DNA of 57,239 nucleotides, from positions 1 through 57,239 of the forward strand of contig JAGLDY010000050.1 of NCBI GenBank assembly GCA_023145375.1, written 5' to 3'. Source of the stretch: Candidatus Sabulitectum sp. Lineage in GTDB: Bacteria > Fermentibacterota > Fermentibacteria > Fermentibacterales > JCC-6. How positions within the stretch are numbered: position 1 is the first letter of the stretch; each line of letters opens with the position of its first letter. Of the stretch, positions 35,078 to 43,628 are shown piece after piece. The position numbers were made by a program, and so were the translations under genes. A model generated the notes under the pieces. That model did not search any database. It worked only from the letters and a program-made list of their open reading frames with translations, and was not told the origin of the DNA.

Positions 35078-35593
35078 ATGAGCGAATCAGTTTCTGCCGG
35101 AATTGCCGGCGAATCCATCAATGGTACACTCTCTAAGCTTGTAGAAAAAACAGAGGCTTTAACGGCTCTTCTTATAAGCAGACATGGAATCTGCCTGGGG
35201 CAGGCGGGCGGAGGCGCGAAACTCAATGCAACTGCTCTTGCGGCTCTGGTTGCGGGAATGTTCTCGGCAACCAAGGAAGTAGCGAACATTGTTGGAGAAG
35301 AACAATTCTCAATTCTCCTGCAGCAGGGCAGTAAAAGACATATTCATATCTCCCTCATCGGAGAGTCATCAATGATGGTTATCGTCTTTGAGGAATATTC
35401 CAGAATTGGAAGGGTCCGCCTGGCTGCAAAGAAATGCAGCAACACCCTTGTACAATTGATAAATCAGGATAAAGAGGATCAAAAGGAGGCGATCCAGGAT
35501 ATTTCTATCCCGGATTTCAAGGAATATGCGCTGAATCTTATAGACAGAATATTTGTTGTGGGAGAAGAAGAGGAAGAGGATGCCTCATCTTGA
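35078..35593 (+). CDS. Roadblock/LC7 domain protein (MglB-like)
   Basis: A 171-residue cytoplasmic protein with a roadblock/LC7 fold (residues about 10-115). Its core shows EALTALLISRHGICLGQAGGG, TALAALVAGMFSATKEVA, a strand HIHISLIGESSMMVIVF, and RVRLAAKKCSNTLVQL as the last helix. MglB proteins of this kind act as GTPase-activating and polarity partners of MglA, whose gene overlaps its end by 14 bases. The ATG at 35078 follows AAAGGGGG; an in-frame start at 35060 lies before this ribosome site. The acidic tail (GEEEEEDASS) is unusual. It heads the operon 35078-38364. Confidence 0.82.
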   Translation: MSESVSAGIAGESINGTLSKLVEKTEALTALLISRHGICLGQAGGGAKLNATALAALVAGMFSATKEVANIVGEEQFSILLQQGSKRHIHISLIGESSMMVIVFEEYSRIGRVRLAAKKCSNTLVQLINQDKEDQKEAIQDISIPDFKEYALNLIDRIFVVGEEEEEDASS

Positions 35594-36176
35594 TCTGAAC
35601 AACAGACAGCTTGTGTTTAAAATTGTTTACTTCGGCCCCGGGATGAGTGGAAAGACAACTAATCTTCTATTCATTCACAAGAAGATATTTGATAAATACA
35701 AGGGTGATATGGTGGTTCTGGACACCGAGGAGGAGCGGACTCTGTTCTTTGATTTTTTTCCGGTGTCGCTTGGGTCTGTTCAGGGGTTCTCGTTGAAGAT
35801 ACACCTCTACACAATACCCGGGCAGGTGTACTATGAGGCAAGCAGAAAATTGATTCTGGAAGGTGCTGATGGTGTTGTTTTTGTTGCTGATTCAAGTGTT
35901 GACAGACTGGATGACAATGTAGATATGTACAGAAGAATGATATCAAATCTTGACAGTTTTGGTGTTGACATTGAATCCTTCCCTGTTGTTCTTCAGTACA
36001 ACAAAAGGGATTTTGACGAGGTCATCCCTCTGGGGAAACTGGAGGAGATCCTTGATCTTCCGGAGGATACTATTGTAACTGAATCTGTTGCTACATCCGG
36101 GGCAGGTGTGATGAAAACGCTTCAGCTGATCAGCAAAGAGGTAATCAGGAATTTTCAGCTGGACGGGCCTGTCTAA
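35580..36176 (+). CDS. mglA: MglA-type small Ras-like GTPase
   Basis: A 198-residue GTPase of the bacterial MglA type, which sets cell polarity and gliding motility in Myxococcus. Seen are the P-loop GPGMSGKT (19-26), the ERTLFFDFFP switch I region, TIPGQ as the switch II motif with the family-typical Pro in place of the Ras Ala, HLYTIPGQVYYEASRKLIL, and the guanine-specificity motif YNKRD. It overlaps the roadblock gene at its 5' end. The start ATG at 35580 follows a purine-rich GAGGAAGAGG. The gene pairing agrees with an MglA-MglB switch. Confidence 0.93.
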   Translation: MPHLDLNNRQLVFKIVYFGPGMSGKTTNLLFIHKKIFDKYKGDMVVLDTEEERTLFFDFFPVSLGSVQGFSLKIHLYTIPGQVYYEASRKLILEGADGVVFVADSSVDRLDDNVDMYRRMISNLDSFGVDIESFPVVLQYNKRDFDEVIPLGKLEEILDLPEDTIVTESVATSGAGVMKTLQLISKEVIRNFQLDGPV

Positions 36177-36200
36177 TACAGTGAAAGGAGTTGACAACAC

Positions 36201-37046
36201 ATGGCTTTCAATGGCAATCTAAGTGAATTCGGTGTTGTTGCTCTCTTGCAGCTGCCTGGTACAAATCACCTTACCGGTAAACTTGCTCTTTCCCGTAAAG
36301 GAGAGACTGCAGAATTTTATTACAAAAGTGGCAAATTGGTACATGCTTCCCTGGGAGATATCCTGGGCACAGAGGTTCTTGTAAAAGTTATAGACTGGGT
36401 GGATGGTGATTTTATCTTCGATTCAACCAGCATCACAACAGAGAAAACCATCAAACAGGATCTCCAGAACACTCTGATGCGGGCCTTGAAGGAAAGAGAC
36501 GAGAGAAAGAAAAAGAAGCAGGATGAAGAGAAAGAGGCGGCAAGGAAACTTGCGGAAATAGAAAAAGCAGAGAAGGAACTTGCCGCGAAAAAACTTGCTG
36601 TACAGGAGCAGACCCGGCAGTTACTTGATGCGGAAAAACTTGATGATACGGAGCGGTCAGCAGAGGTGGCTGTGGAAAAGGATCTGCCTGAACCTGTTCT
36701 GCTTCCTCATTCTCTCATGCAGGGCTTTTCGAGCATCCTTATATCCTACCTGATAAACTCAAGGGGTCAGGTGATTGCCATGGCAGAGGCCGAACCTGAT
36801 TTCTTAAAGAAAGTCAATCCTTTTTTAACAGCCTTGAAAAGCTTCATCAGAGATTACCCCGGTAGAGTTGTCGGAAAGACATTCATAGAAGATTCAGAAT
36901 TCACAGTTGCCCTGGTTGGTATCAGCGAAACATTGATCTCTGCTATCTTTGTCTCAACCAACACCAGACTGGGCCTTCTTTCCATAGAATTGAACAAATT
37001 TGTCAGGGCACTGCAGCAAAGTAAGTTGGAGATCTTGAATGATTGA
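36201..37046 (+). CDS. DUF4388 protein with coiled coil and roadblock-like C-terminus
   Basis: A 281-residue soluble protein in three parts. Residues 1-95 are a DUF4388 (PATAN-like) domain (MAFNGNLSEFGVVALLQLPG, LTGKLALSR, AEFYYKSGKLVHASLGD), found in many response regulators as a protein-interaction module. Residues 100-150 are a highly charged Lys/Glu helix, probably a coiled coil. The C-terminus (180-281: SLMQGFSSILISYLINSRGQVI, then VGISETLISAIFVSTNTRLG) has the strand-helix order of a roadblock domain. It starts 24 bases after the MglA stop with GAAAGGAG, and its end overlaps the DnaA-like gene by eight bases. It may link the GTPase to the ATPase. Confidence 0.75.
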   Translation: MAFNGNLSEFGVVALLQLPGTNHLTGKLALSRKGETAEFYYKSGKLVHASLGDILGTEVLVKVIDWVDGDFIFDSTSITTEKTIKQDLQNTLMRALKERDERKKKKQDEEKEAARKLAEIEKAEKELAAKKLAVQEQTRQLLDAEKLDDTERSAEVAVEKDLPEPVLLPHSLMQGFSSILISYLINSRGQVIAMAEAEPDFLKKVNPFLTALKSFIRDYPGRVVGKTFIEDSEFTVALVGISETLISAIFVSTNTRLGLLSIELNKFVRALQQSKLEILND

Positions 37047-38364
37047 TGAACAAAAAGTTAAGACCGGAGAAAGAAAACTCTTTCTTGTGGAATTCATGCA
37101 GATGTGTGCTGATTCCGGATTTATCAACGAGGCAACAGCTCAGAAAATATGTCTTTTTGCCAAGAACCAGGGGGGTATTGAAGCAATTCCAGCCTTTCCG
37201 GGGGAACTGTTTGATAACGAAACATGGTTCACTGACATTCTGGCTTACACACCCTCTGACGAGCGTTCATTCGATAACTATGTTGTAACTGATGACAACT
37301 CCTATGGGGTAGAGCTTGCCCGCACCGTGGCACTTATCCCCAGGATATGGAAGAGTATCTCACCAATCCTTTTCCACGCCGGGACAGGTCAGGGAAAAAC
37401 ACACCTGCTCTCTGCCATTGCGACCACATCAAGACAGAATTCTCTGTTCCTGAATCTGAATGACCTTAAAATGGGATACAGACGCTGCAAGGATACAAAC
37501 AAAGAAAGTCAGCTTCTCAGCTGGATAACCAGCCATAATCTACTTCTTCTGGATGATCTTCAGTTTGTCCGTGGAGATATTGAATTCCAGCACTTTCTCT
37601 GCTCTGTTTTCAACAGAATGCCCACGGGGAAAAGTGCGATCGTGCTCTGTTCCAATACGGAAGCGGAAAGTCTGCAGGACCTGGACAGTACATTCTACTC
37701 ACGGATATCTTCGGGAATTTCCGTTGAACTGAAAGCCATTGACTTCCGTGGCAGGGTGGCGATCCTGGAAAAGATGTTCAGCAATACGGGTTTTGGCCCT
37801 GGAGCCGATGTAGTAAACTATATTGCCACCGGGATAACACAGAATGTAAGAACGCTCAAGGCTGCTGGAAGAGCGGTCCTGGCGTATCTTCTTGCCACTC
37901 CGTCCCGTGAACCCATTACCATCGAAAAAGTAACAAGCCTTCTGAATTCCATGAACCTCTATTCCCACACAGATAACGACACCGTCTCTAACATCCCTGA
38001 AAACACATCAGAAAAAGAAAATAAAGCAGATTCTCCCTACATTGTTGTGGAAATAAACGATGAACCTGATCCAATCACCGGGGATGAGTTGAAATTCAAG
38101 CAGGCAATAGAAAAGGGAAAAAAACGGATAGAGGTACAGCCTGGAAAAGCAGAGGACAAATCCTCCAGGGAAGAATCCATCAGTATGATCGAGAACGCTA
38201 CAACTGTGAATAGCCAGATCGCAGCACTGAAGATGGCAGCTGAAATGAGGATCAGACAGTTGGAAACAAAAAATCCCAACAGTCCGGAGATCGCAAAACT
38301 CAGGTTTGCCATCGTTTTTCTTGACCAGGGCAAAGTTGAATCTGCCATGCTGGCATTGAAGTAG
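37039..38364 (+). CDS. DnaA-like AAA+ ATPase without DNA-binding domain IV
   Basis: A 441-residue protein whose middle resembles domain III of DnaA: SFDNYVVTDDNSYGVELART (77-96) is the DnaA beginning, Walker A is GTGQGKT with K120, Walker B is LLLLDDLQF with D172-D173, and YSRISSGISVELKAID resembles the arginine-finger/sensor 2 region. Domain I is replaced by another N-terminal segment (1-76), and domain IV, the helix-turn-helix that reads DnaA boxes, is not seen: after residue 300 comes a charged, low-complexity linker and a helical end. So it should not bind origins by itself. It is the last gene of the MglA operon. A loader- or Hda-like role on another assembly is inferred. Confidence 0.8.
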   Translation: MIDEQKVKTGERKLFLVEFMQMCADSGFINEATAQKICLFAKNQGGIEAIPAFPGELFDNETWFTDILAYTPSDERSFDNYVVTDDNSYGVELARTVALIPRIWKSISPILFHAGTGQGKTHLLSAIATTSRQNSLFLNLNDLKMGYRRCKDTNKESQLLSWITSHNLLLLDDLQFVRGDIEFQHFLCSVFNRMPTGKSAIVLCSNTEAESLQDLDSTFYSRISSGISVELKAIDFRGRVAILEKMFSNTGFGPGADVVNYIATGITQNVRTLKAAGRAVLAYLLATPSREPITIEKVTSLLNSMNLYSHTDNDTVSNIPENTSEKENKADSPYIVVEINDEPDPITGDELKFKQAIEKGKKRIEVQPGKAEDKSSREESISMIENATTVNSQIAALKMAAEMRIRQLETKNPNSPEIAKLRFAIVFLDQGKVESAMLALK

Positions 38365-38456
38365 GGGAAGAAAGGAACAGATAGAAAGACAGGGGTTAGG
38401 ATATACAAGCAGCGGTGAATTGTGTTAACTCTCTTCTCTGCAGCTTGTTTTGATAG

Positions 38457-38462
38457 TATAAT
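38457..38462 (+). promoter_or_regulatory. -10 element of the second roadblock gene
   Basis: A perfect TATAAT is 32 bases before the ATG at 38495. No good -35 is seen 17 bases upstream. The 130-base gap to the DnaA-like gene suggests that the second roadblock gene has its own transcript. Confidence 0.4.
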
Positions 38463-38494
38463 TGTGTGATTTCACTAACAGGAAAGGATTCATA

Positions 38495-38845
38495 ATGAAT
38501 ACCAATGAAATTCTTGCTGCCCTGGTGCAGGTTCAGGGAATTGATGCGGCTGTGTGTGTCGGACGAGATGGTTTCGTCATTGATGCAGTTGCAGGAACAG
38601 GAGCCGATGTAGATGCCATCGGTGCAATGGTTTCAACAGGCCTCGGGTCTGCTGAAAGCGTTGGAAGAGAACTTGGCGTAGGCGCTTTGACACAGGCTAT
38701 GATGGAGTATATCGATGGTGTTATCGTCATGACTGCAATCGGTGAGGATGCCATTCTTGCTGTGGTTGCCGCGAGCAACTCAAGCCTCGGTAATGTACGC
38801 CTTCAGGTCAGGAAGAGAAAAAGAGAGCTGGAAGAGGTTCTTTAG
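38495..38845 (+). CDS. Second roadblock/LC7 domain protein
   Basis: A 116-residue protein that is almost entirely one roadblock domain: EILAALVQVQGIDAAVCVGR, FVIDAVAGTGADVDAIGAMV, QAMMEYIDGVIVMTAIGEDA and the last helix NVRLQVRKRKRELEEVL. It is shorter than the first roadblock protein and has no acidic tail. The ATG at 38495 sits behind GGAAAGG; the earlier in-frame start at 38462 has no ribosome site. It follows the DnaA-like gene by 130 bases on the same strand and is ended by its own terminator. It may be an alternative regulator of MglA, or form heterodimers with the first. Confidence 0.85.
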   Translation: MNTNEILAALVQVQGIDAAVCVGRDGFVIDAVAGTGADVDAIGAMVSTGLGSAESVGRELGVGALTQAMMEYIDGVIVMTAIGEDAILAVVAASNSSLGNVRLQVRKRKRELEEVL

Positions 38846-38872
38846 TTCCTGCTGAATTCTCAGATAGTTCTA

Positions 38873-38907
38873 ACAGACCCGGTATTGATTGCCGGGTCTG
38901 TTATTTT
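38873..38907 (+). terminator. Terminator of the roadblock gene
   Basis: Perfect ten-base stem ACAGACCCGG with CCGGGTCTGT around a nine-base loop, followed by TATTTTGT. Confidence 0.8.
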
Positions 38908-38946
38908 GTATACGACCTTCCGGTTAAACTGATCCAGCAACAGAAA

Positions 38947-38982
38947 AGGGGGCATCACCTGTCAAATTGGTGACGCCCCCTT
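38947..38982 (-). terminator. Terminator of the C25 protease gene
   Basis: On the minus strand AGGGGGCGTCACC pairs with GGTGATGCCCCCT around TGACAAATT-like sequence with a mismatch in the stem, then CTTTTCTG. It follows the protease stop codon by 14 bases. Confidence 0.7.
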
Positions 38983-38995
38983 TAAGAAACGCTGA

Positions 38996-40936
38996 TTACC
39001 TGATAACGCTCACTCTTGCTGTGGCAACATTGCTGCCCTGAGTAAGACGCATGAAGTAAACACCTGTGGACAGTGAACTGGCATCCCATGTGAACATCGA
39101 TGAACCACTGAGATTCTCCTGGAAAGGAGTCTCTATAACACGACCGGAAACATCAAATATCTCCAGTGTTGCCGGGCCATTGACGCCTGTAAGGGTAACA
39201 GGGACACTGCCGAAAACAGGGTTGGGAGCAGTAACAGATACTGGAGAGTTCACCACTCCGGAACTGTTATCCTCTATTCCGGTCATTGGCCAGGTCTTCA
39301 TGATAAGACTGGGATCACCGAACAGGGTATAACCCTCGAAGTAATACTGTGTTCTTCCACCACCGCTGTAAGCTGCATAAACAGCCATAAGCCCGCTGTT
39401 CAGGAATCCTTTTGGCCAGTATACATCATCACCGAGGAAAGCCTCGAACTCGCCTTTTTCCTGGTAATCATCCTCATCCCAGTATGAGCTGGGAACTGAA
39501 CCCCAGAACCAGAGACCGCCTTTTCCAGGAGTTCGAGTCCAGGTTTCAGCCCAGCAGGTACCAACGCTGAAATCTCCGGTAATGCAGGCATGGCTGAGAA
39601 CTCCAGGGAACATTCCGTCATTTGTGAGCTGATTAAAACTGGACTGTCCGAAACTCATATCAGCCCAGCTGGTTGTTGATCCGTGGCCACTGAATGCGAG
39701 CATGGAAATCCCGCCATTGATAACGGGAACAGCGTCTGCTGCAGTACCACCCTGTGAAGGGTAAACCTTTGTGGAATTGTAGCCTCTGGGATCAAGGTAG
39801 GTTGTAATACAGTAGTTGTGGGTTCCCTCGGAGATGGCTGAGTTATCACTTGAAGCTATGAAGAGAGCATTCTGCACCCAGTCAAGAACTCCAACTGAGT
39901 TCTCATAGTCAATGACCCTCTGAGCCATCAACACGGCTTCGGCTGTTGTTGTAACGCTGAATCGGCCCAGAAATGCATCCGGGATCCATCCGCCGTCATC
40001 AAGGCAGGCGTAGTAAAGATCTGAAAGACCGCTGTAAGTGGTAGCTGCTCCGCCTGGAAGATATCCGCTGTCTCCAACCAGAAGAACATAGACTGTTCCA
40101 GCTTCAATTGCAGTCTGAATGTAAGCCCTTATCTCGGCTGGTGTTGAACCGGCGACAGAAAGGTCAACCATGGTAACATCATTGCCAAGAGCTTCCTTGT
40201 GGGTAACGAAAGCGTCCATTCCACTTGTTACAAAATCACTGTGACCAATGATGAGGTATTTGCCTGGACCTGTGTCCATTCCACCTTCAAAGGTTCCGTA
40301 GTTTATAAGTGAGCTCTGAAGAATGTTCTCGTACTCAGGGCATGCAAGTCGAGCAGCCTGCTCGTAGGAGGCGGCCACGTTTCCACCCTGAAATTCAAGA
40401 GCTATCTCGGCACCGGCAAGAAGGGTGAAGTCACCCTGATCTGCGTTCCACTGAAGAGGTGTCACCTCGACCAGAGCAAGATTGCGTCCGCGCATGCCAC
40501 CGGCATAAATGATCCTTACCCAGTTCTCCGGATAAGCTGCTCCAGCACTGTAAACCTGGGGGTCAAAAGAAACGGTAAATGCGTCCCGGGGGCTGTCCTT
40601 TGAAGCACTCTGCACTGCAGGTGCAACTGCCGGACCACTGTAGCTGATGGTTTCAACCCGTGTCTCGGAAACGGTAGCGAGTACTTCTGCTCCCACAGGG
40701 ATCTCGATCCAGACCCTGTAAACGGGAAGTGTTGGGAATCCTGTTTCTGCCAGATTCTCCGCACCGTTAATGCTCACAGTTGTGAATTCTGTTCCCTGAA
40801 GGATCACCGATCCGAATTCCGGCGCGGCAGCGCTGAGATCCAGTGTGATACCTGTTTCAGAAGACTCCACCCTTGTGAGACCGGCTGCGAAGGAAACAAA
40901 GGCAAAAACGCTGATCAAAAGAAATGCTGTTCTCAT
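38996..40936 (-). CDS. Gingipain-like C25 cysteine protease with sorting domain
   Basis: A 646-residue exported protease. A signal peptide (MRTAFLLISVFAFVSFAAG) is followed by an N-terminal beta-sandwich propeptide-like region (20-210), then the C25 catalytic domain. The catalytic His is H418 in FSGHGSTTSW and the nucleophile C451 in SHACITGDF; the 33-residue spacing equals that of Arg-gingipain. The end, from about 565, is an Ig-like sorting module (TLEIFDVSGRVIE, then LSTGVYFMRLTQG) finishing in ARVSVIR. AGGAGG precedes the ATG. C25 proteases are typical cargo of type IX secretion, but no Por genes are near. It lies alone, divergent from the cupin gene. Confidence 0.9.
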   Translation of the reverse strand: MRTAFLLISVFAFVSFAAGLTRVESSETGITLDLSAAAPEFGSVILQGTEFTTVSINGAENLAETGFPTLPVYRVWIEIPVGAEVLATVSETRVETISYSGPAVAPAVQSASKDSPRDAFTVSFDPQVYSAGAAYPENWVRIIYAGGMRGRNLALVEVTPLQWNADQGDFTLLAGAEIALEFQGGNVAASYEQAARLACPEYENILQSSLINYGTFEGGMDTGPGKYLIIGHSDFVTSGMDAFVTHKEALGNDVTMVDLSVAGSTPAEIRAYIQTAIEAGTVYVLLVGDSGYLPGGAATTYSGLSDLYYACLDDGGWIPDAFLGRFSVTTTAEAVLMAQRVIDYENSVGVLDWVQNALFIASSDNSAISEGTHNYCITTYLDPRGYNSTKVYPSQGGTAADAVPVINGGISMLAFSGHGSTTSWADMSFGQSSFNQLTNDGMFPGVLSHACITGDFSVGTCWAETWTRTPGKGGLWFWGSVPSSYWDEDDYQEKGEFEAFLGDDVYWPKGFLNSGLMAVYAAYSGGGRTQYYFEGYTLFGDPSLIMKTWPMTGIEDNSSGVVNSPVSVTAPNPVFGSVPVTLTGVNGPATLEIFDVSGRVIETPFQENLSGSSMFTWDASSLSTGVYFMRLTQGSNVATARVSVIR

Positions 40937-41054
40937 CTTTCCTCCTGTCGGGTTTCAATTGTATATCATTGGAAACTGCAATAGAATATTGCATATTTAT
41001 ATACACATGATGGGTAAGATAGTTTCTTGCCTTCCCATAGTAAAGGAGGGGTAA

Positions 41055-41390
41055 ATGGCTGTAGTAGTAAAAAATCCGCGGGAGACCCGCATACAAGAGA
41101 AAGGATGCCGGGGAATCAGAGAAGCCATACTTGCAGGCCCCGCTTCCGGAAGCAACAGGTTCACAGTAAGAAAGATATCCCTGGAGCCTGACGGTTGTAC
41201 TGCAAGGGGCAGTTCTGACCGTGCTGTTGTTTACTTCGTTCATAAAGGGAGGGTGACACTCAGTCATAGTCGCGGGGAGCTTGATCTGCTTTCGCCTGGA
41301 AACACAGCAACAGTTCACGCTGACGAGGTTCACCATCTGCACAATATCGACAATTCAAATGCAGTGGTGGTCAAGGTAGCGCCACAGTGA
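41055..41390 (+). CDS. Small cupin-domain protein
   Basis: A 111-residue single-domain cupin. Motif 1 is weak (RGSSDRAVVYFVHKGRVTL); motif 2 is clear as LLSPGNTATVHADEVHHLHN. The usual two-His/Glu/His metal site is only partly present, with VHHLH the likely metal ligand segment. The start at 41055 has AAAGGAGGGG nine bases before it. It lies 36 bases before the PlpD-like gene, probably cotranscribed with it. A sugar- or small-molecule-binding role is possible. Confidence 0.75.
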   Translation: MAVVVKNPRETRIQEKGCRGIREAILAGPASGSNRFTVRKISLEPDGCTARGSSDRAVVYFVHKGRVTLSHSRGELDLLSPGNTATVHADEVHHLHNIDNSNAVVVKVAPQ

Positions 41391-41426
41391 ACAATCCGCA
41401 ATAATAGACAAAATGGAGGTACTGGA

Positions 41427-43574
41427 ATGAAGACTGGCCTGCTACTTCCACTGATCCTTGTTTCAACCCTGTTCTCCCCTGTGGTTCCAGCCTCTCCTGC
41501 AAAATCCCAGCCTGACACATCCCCTCCGGGGATCGCACTGGTTCTGGCCGGTGGAGGGGCAAGAGGACTTGCCCATGTGGGTTTTCTAAAAGCCCTTGAA
41601 GAGAGCAACATCAGGATATCTGCAATCGCAGGTACCAGTATGGGTGCCCTGATGGCCGGTCTCTATTCCTGCGGTTACTCCGCTGACCAGCTTGACAGCC
41701 TTACAACAGGAATGGACTGGGCATTTCTTTTCAGCTCTACTCCGGAACCAAGAATGAGTATTCTTCCTGACAGGATCAGAGGAAGACAGGATATTATCAA
41801 ACTGGAACTCCGGGGGCTGACCCCTGTTCTGCCCGGCAGTGCGGTCTCGAACATGAGGATCGGTTTTCTTCTTTCCAGTATGACAGGACCTGCACAGGTT
41901 TTGAAGGGTTTCAGTTTCGATTCACTTTCTATTCCCCTGAGGGTGGTCTCCTCTGACCTTCGGTCAAGGGACAGAGTGATCTTCAGTGAGGGAGAGTTGT
42001 ACAGATACCAGCTGGCAAGTATGGCCATACCGGGCATCTTTCCTCCATTTATTCATGACTCCCTGCTCATGGTGGATGGTGGGGTCTTTGACAACATGCC
42101 TGTTGATGTGGCTGAAAAAGCCTGGCCTGACCTTCCGGTTCTGGCTGTGAATGTAGGCAGCGCTAATCCCACCGAATTCCCTGACGCACCTTCTCTCCTC
42201 ACCGTGTTCGGACTTACTTTCGATGCTCTTTCCACAAGGGTCAATGACCATTACCGGAGAGAACCGCAGTGGCTTTTCACACCGGACCTTCAGAATTCAG
42301 TAGTCTGGAGTTTTGAGCAGACTGACTCTCTCATATCCTGGGGTTACGATCAGGGGATGGCCTGGATAGCAGAGCACCCTGATCTTCCAAGGGGTGGCGA
42401 ACAGCGACAAGGATGGCATCCCCCGGACTTCACCGTAAGGAATATCCTCTTCTCCGGGAATGATAATGTCTCCATGAGAGCCATTGATCGCTGGCTCCGT
42501 ATTTCCCGGGGTGATACTCTTAACACCCAGGTAGCAATGGTTGTTGCTGAAAACCTCTACGCCTCCGGTCTGTTCAGCATGATAAGAATGTCAATGCTTC
42601 CAGCGGGAAACCCAAAGCTGTGTGATCTCGCATTCGAGCTCACGGAGAATGACCCGGGAACTCTAGGTTTCGGACTCTCCTACAACAACGATTTCGGTCT
42701 TGATGCCAGGCTAACTGTTGAGCACAGGAACACATTCAACCGGGGTGTTAAAACCATCATCAATACCGGGGGAGGAAGTAATTACGGCTTCCTGGAGCTG
42801 AGCTCTTTCACGAACACAAGAGATACAGAAAGATATTTCAGTATGTCAGGAAGTATCTATCAGATAAAGGGTAATGAGCCTGATCAGGAAGGATCTAATC
42901 CTGTTCGTATCTGGACTGACCATTCTGCAGTTCTAACTCTTGGCAAACCTTTTTCATGGTACGGCATTGTTGAGATGGCAGCGGAATGGAAAGGGCGCTC
43001 TTATGTCGATACAGACAGAACAGATGCATTCCCTCTTCTTTCTGCTTCCTATATGACTGATACCAGAGCAAACCCCACCACAAACTCTCCCGGTTCCCGT
43101 GTATTCATAAAGGCTGGCTGGTGTCCTCAGAGTGGCCATGAACATACTTCTCTGCAATGGGACACAGGGACCATACACGACCTCCCAGGCTCTTTTATGC
43201 TGGGAGCATACACCTGGGGATCGCTTCTCTGGGGTGACAACTACCGGTGGCAGGAGTCAAGACTCACCGCTGCCCATGGGATTCCGGGTTACAGGTGGAA
43301 CTCACTTCCCACAAGAGAAAGAGTAGCAGGAATGGTATTTGCCTCCCGAAAGGTGCTGGGGCCGGTGTTCCTGAAGGCGGAAAGCGCTGCTACCTACGAT
43401 TTTAGTTCAATTGAGGATTACAGAGACGGGGATATTCACTGGGGTGTCGGCTTGACCTGCGGTGTTAACATTCCAGGAGGCACGGCTGCGCTGGGGCCGG
43501 GATGGAATAACAACGGCACTGTTCGCTGGATGTTTTCCTACGGCAGTGATTATTCATTCGGACCAGGCAGATAG
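41427..43574 (+). CDS. PlpD-like patatin phospholipase with POTRA and Omp85 barrel
   Basis: A 715-residue protein with the type Vd secretion layout. The signal peptide (MKTGLLLPLILVSTLFSPVVPA) precedes a patatin domain of lipid acyl hydrolases: oxyanion hole GGGARG (42-47), nucleophile S71 in GTSMG and D217 in VDGG. A single POTRA-like segment comes next (about 330-420: FTVRNILFSGNDNVSMRAID, then YASGLFSMIRMSM), and then a strand-rich barrel to the C-terminal GR, with GIPGYRW as the loop-6 motif. So the chain probably inserts in the outer membrane and exposes the phospholipase. AAATGGAGG precedes the ATG at 41427. Confidence 0.88.
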   Translation: MKTGLLLPLILVSTLFSPVVPASPAKSQPDTSPPGIALVLAGGGARGLAHVGFLKALEESNIRISAIAGTSMGALMAGLYSCGYSADQLDSLTTGMDWAFLFSSTPEPRMSILPDRIRGRQDIIKLELRGLTPVLPGSAVSNMRIGFLLSSMTGPAQVLKGFSFDSLSIPLRVVSSDLRSRDRVIFSEGELYRYQLASMAIPGIFPPFIHDSLLMVDGGVFDNMPVDVAEKAWPDLPVLAVNVGSANPTEFPDAPSLLTVFGLTFDALSTRVNDHYRREPQWLFTPDLQNSVVWSFEQTDSLISWGYDQGMAWIAEHPDLPRGGEQRQGWHPPDFTVRNILFSGNDNVSMRAIDRWLRISRGDTLNTQVAMVVAENLYASGLFSMIRMSMLPAGNPKLCDLAFELTENDPGTLGFGLSYNNDFGLDARLTVEHRNTFNRGVKTIINTGGGSNYGFLELSSFTNTRDTERYFSMSGSIYQIKGNEPDQEGSNPVRIWTDHSAVLTLGKPFSWYGIVEMAAEWKGRSYVDTDRTDAFPLLSASYMTDTRANPTTNSPGSRVFIKAGWCPQSGHEHTSLQWDTGTIHDLPGSFMLGAYTWGSLLWGDNYRWQESRLTAAHGIPGYRWNSLPTRERVAGMVFASRKVLGPVFLKAESAATYDFSSIEDYRDGDIHWGVGLTCGVNIPGGTAALGPGWNNNGTVRWMFSYGSDYSFGPGR

Positions 43575-43579
43575 TAAAC

Positions 43580-43606
43580 AGGGCGCATCGTTTACCGATA
43601 CGCCCT
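43580..43606. terminator. Bidirectional terminator after the PlpD-like gene
   Basis: AGGGCGCATCG pairs with CGATACGCCCT with one mismatch around TTTAC; it is six bases after the PlpD-like TAG and before the 3' end of the minus-strand gene at 43629. Confidence 0.65.
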
Positions 43607-43628
43607 GAACCATTTACTTGTTCATCAA

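Noticed and set aside
37699..37968. Possible origin elements near the DnaA-like gene
   Set aside because: No cluster of DnaA boxes or AT-rich unwinding region was seen around it, and the protein lacks the domain that reads such boxes.
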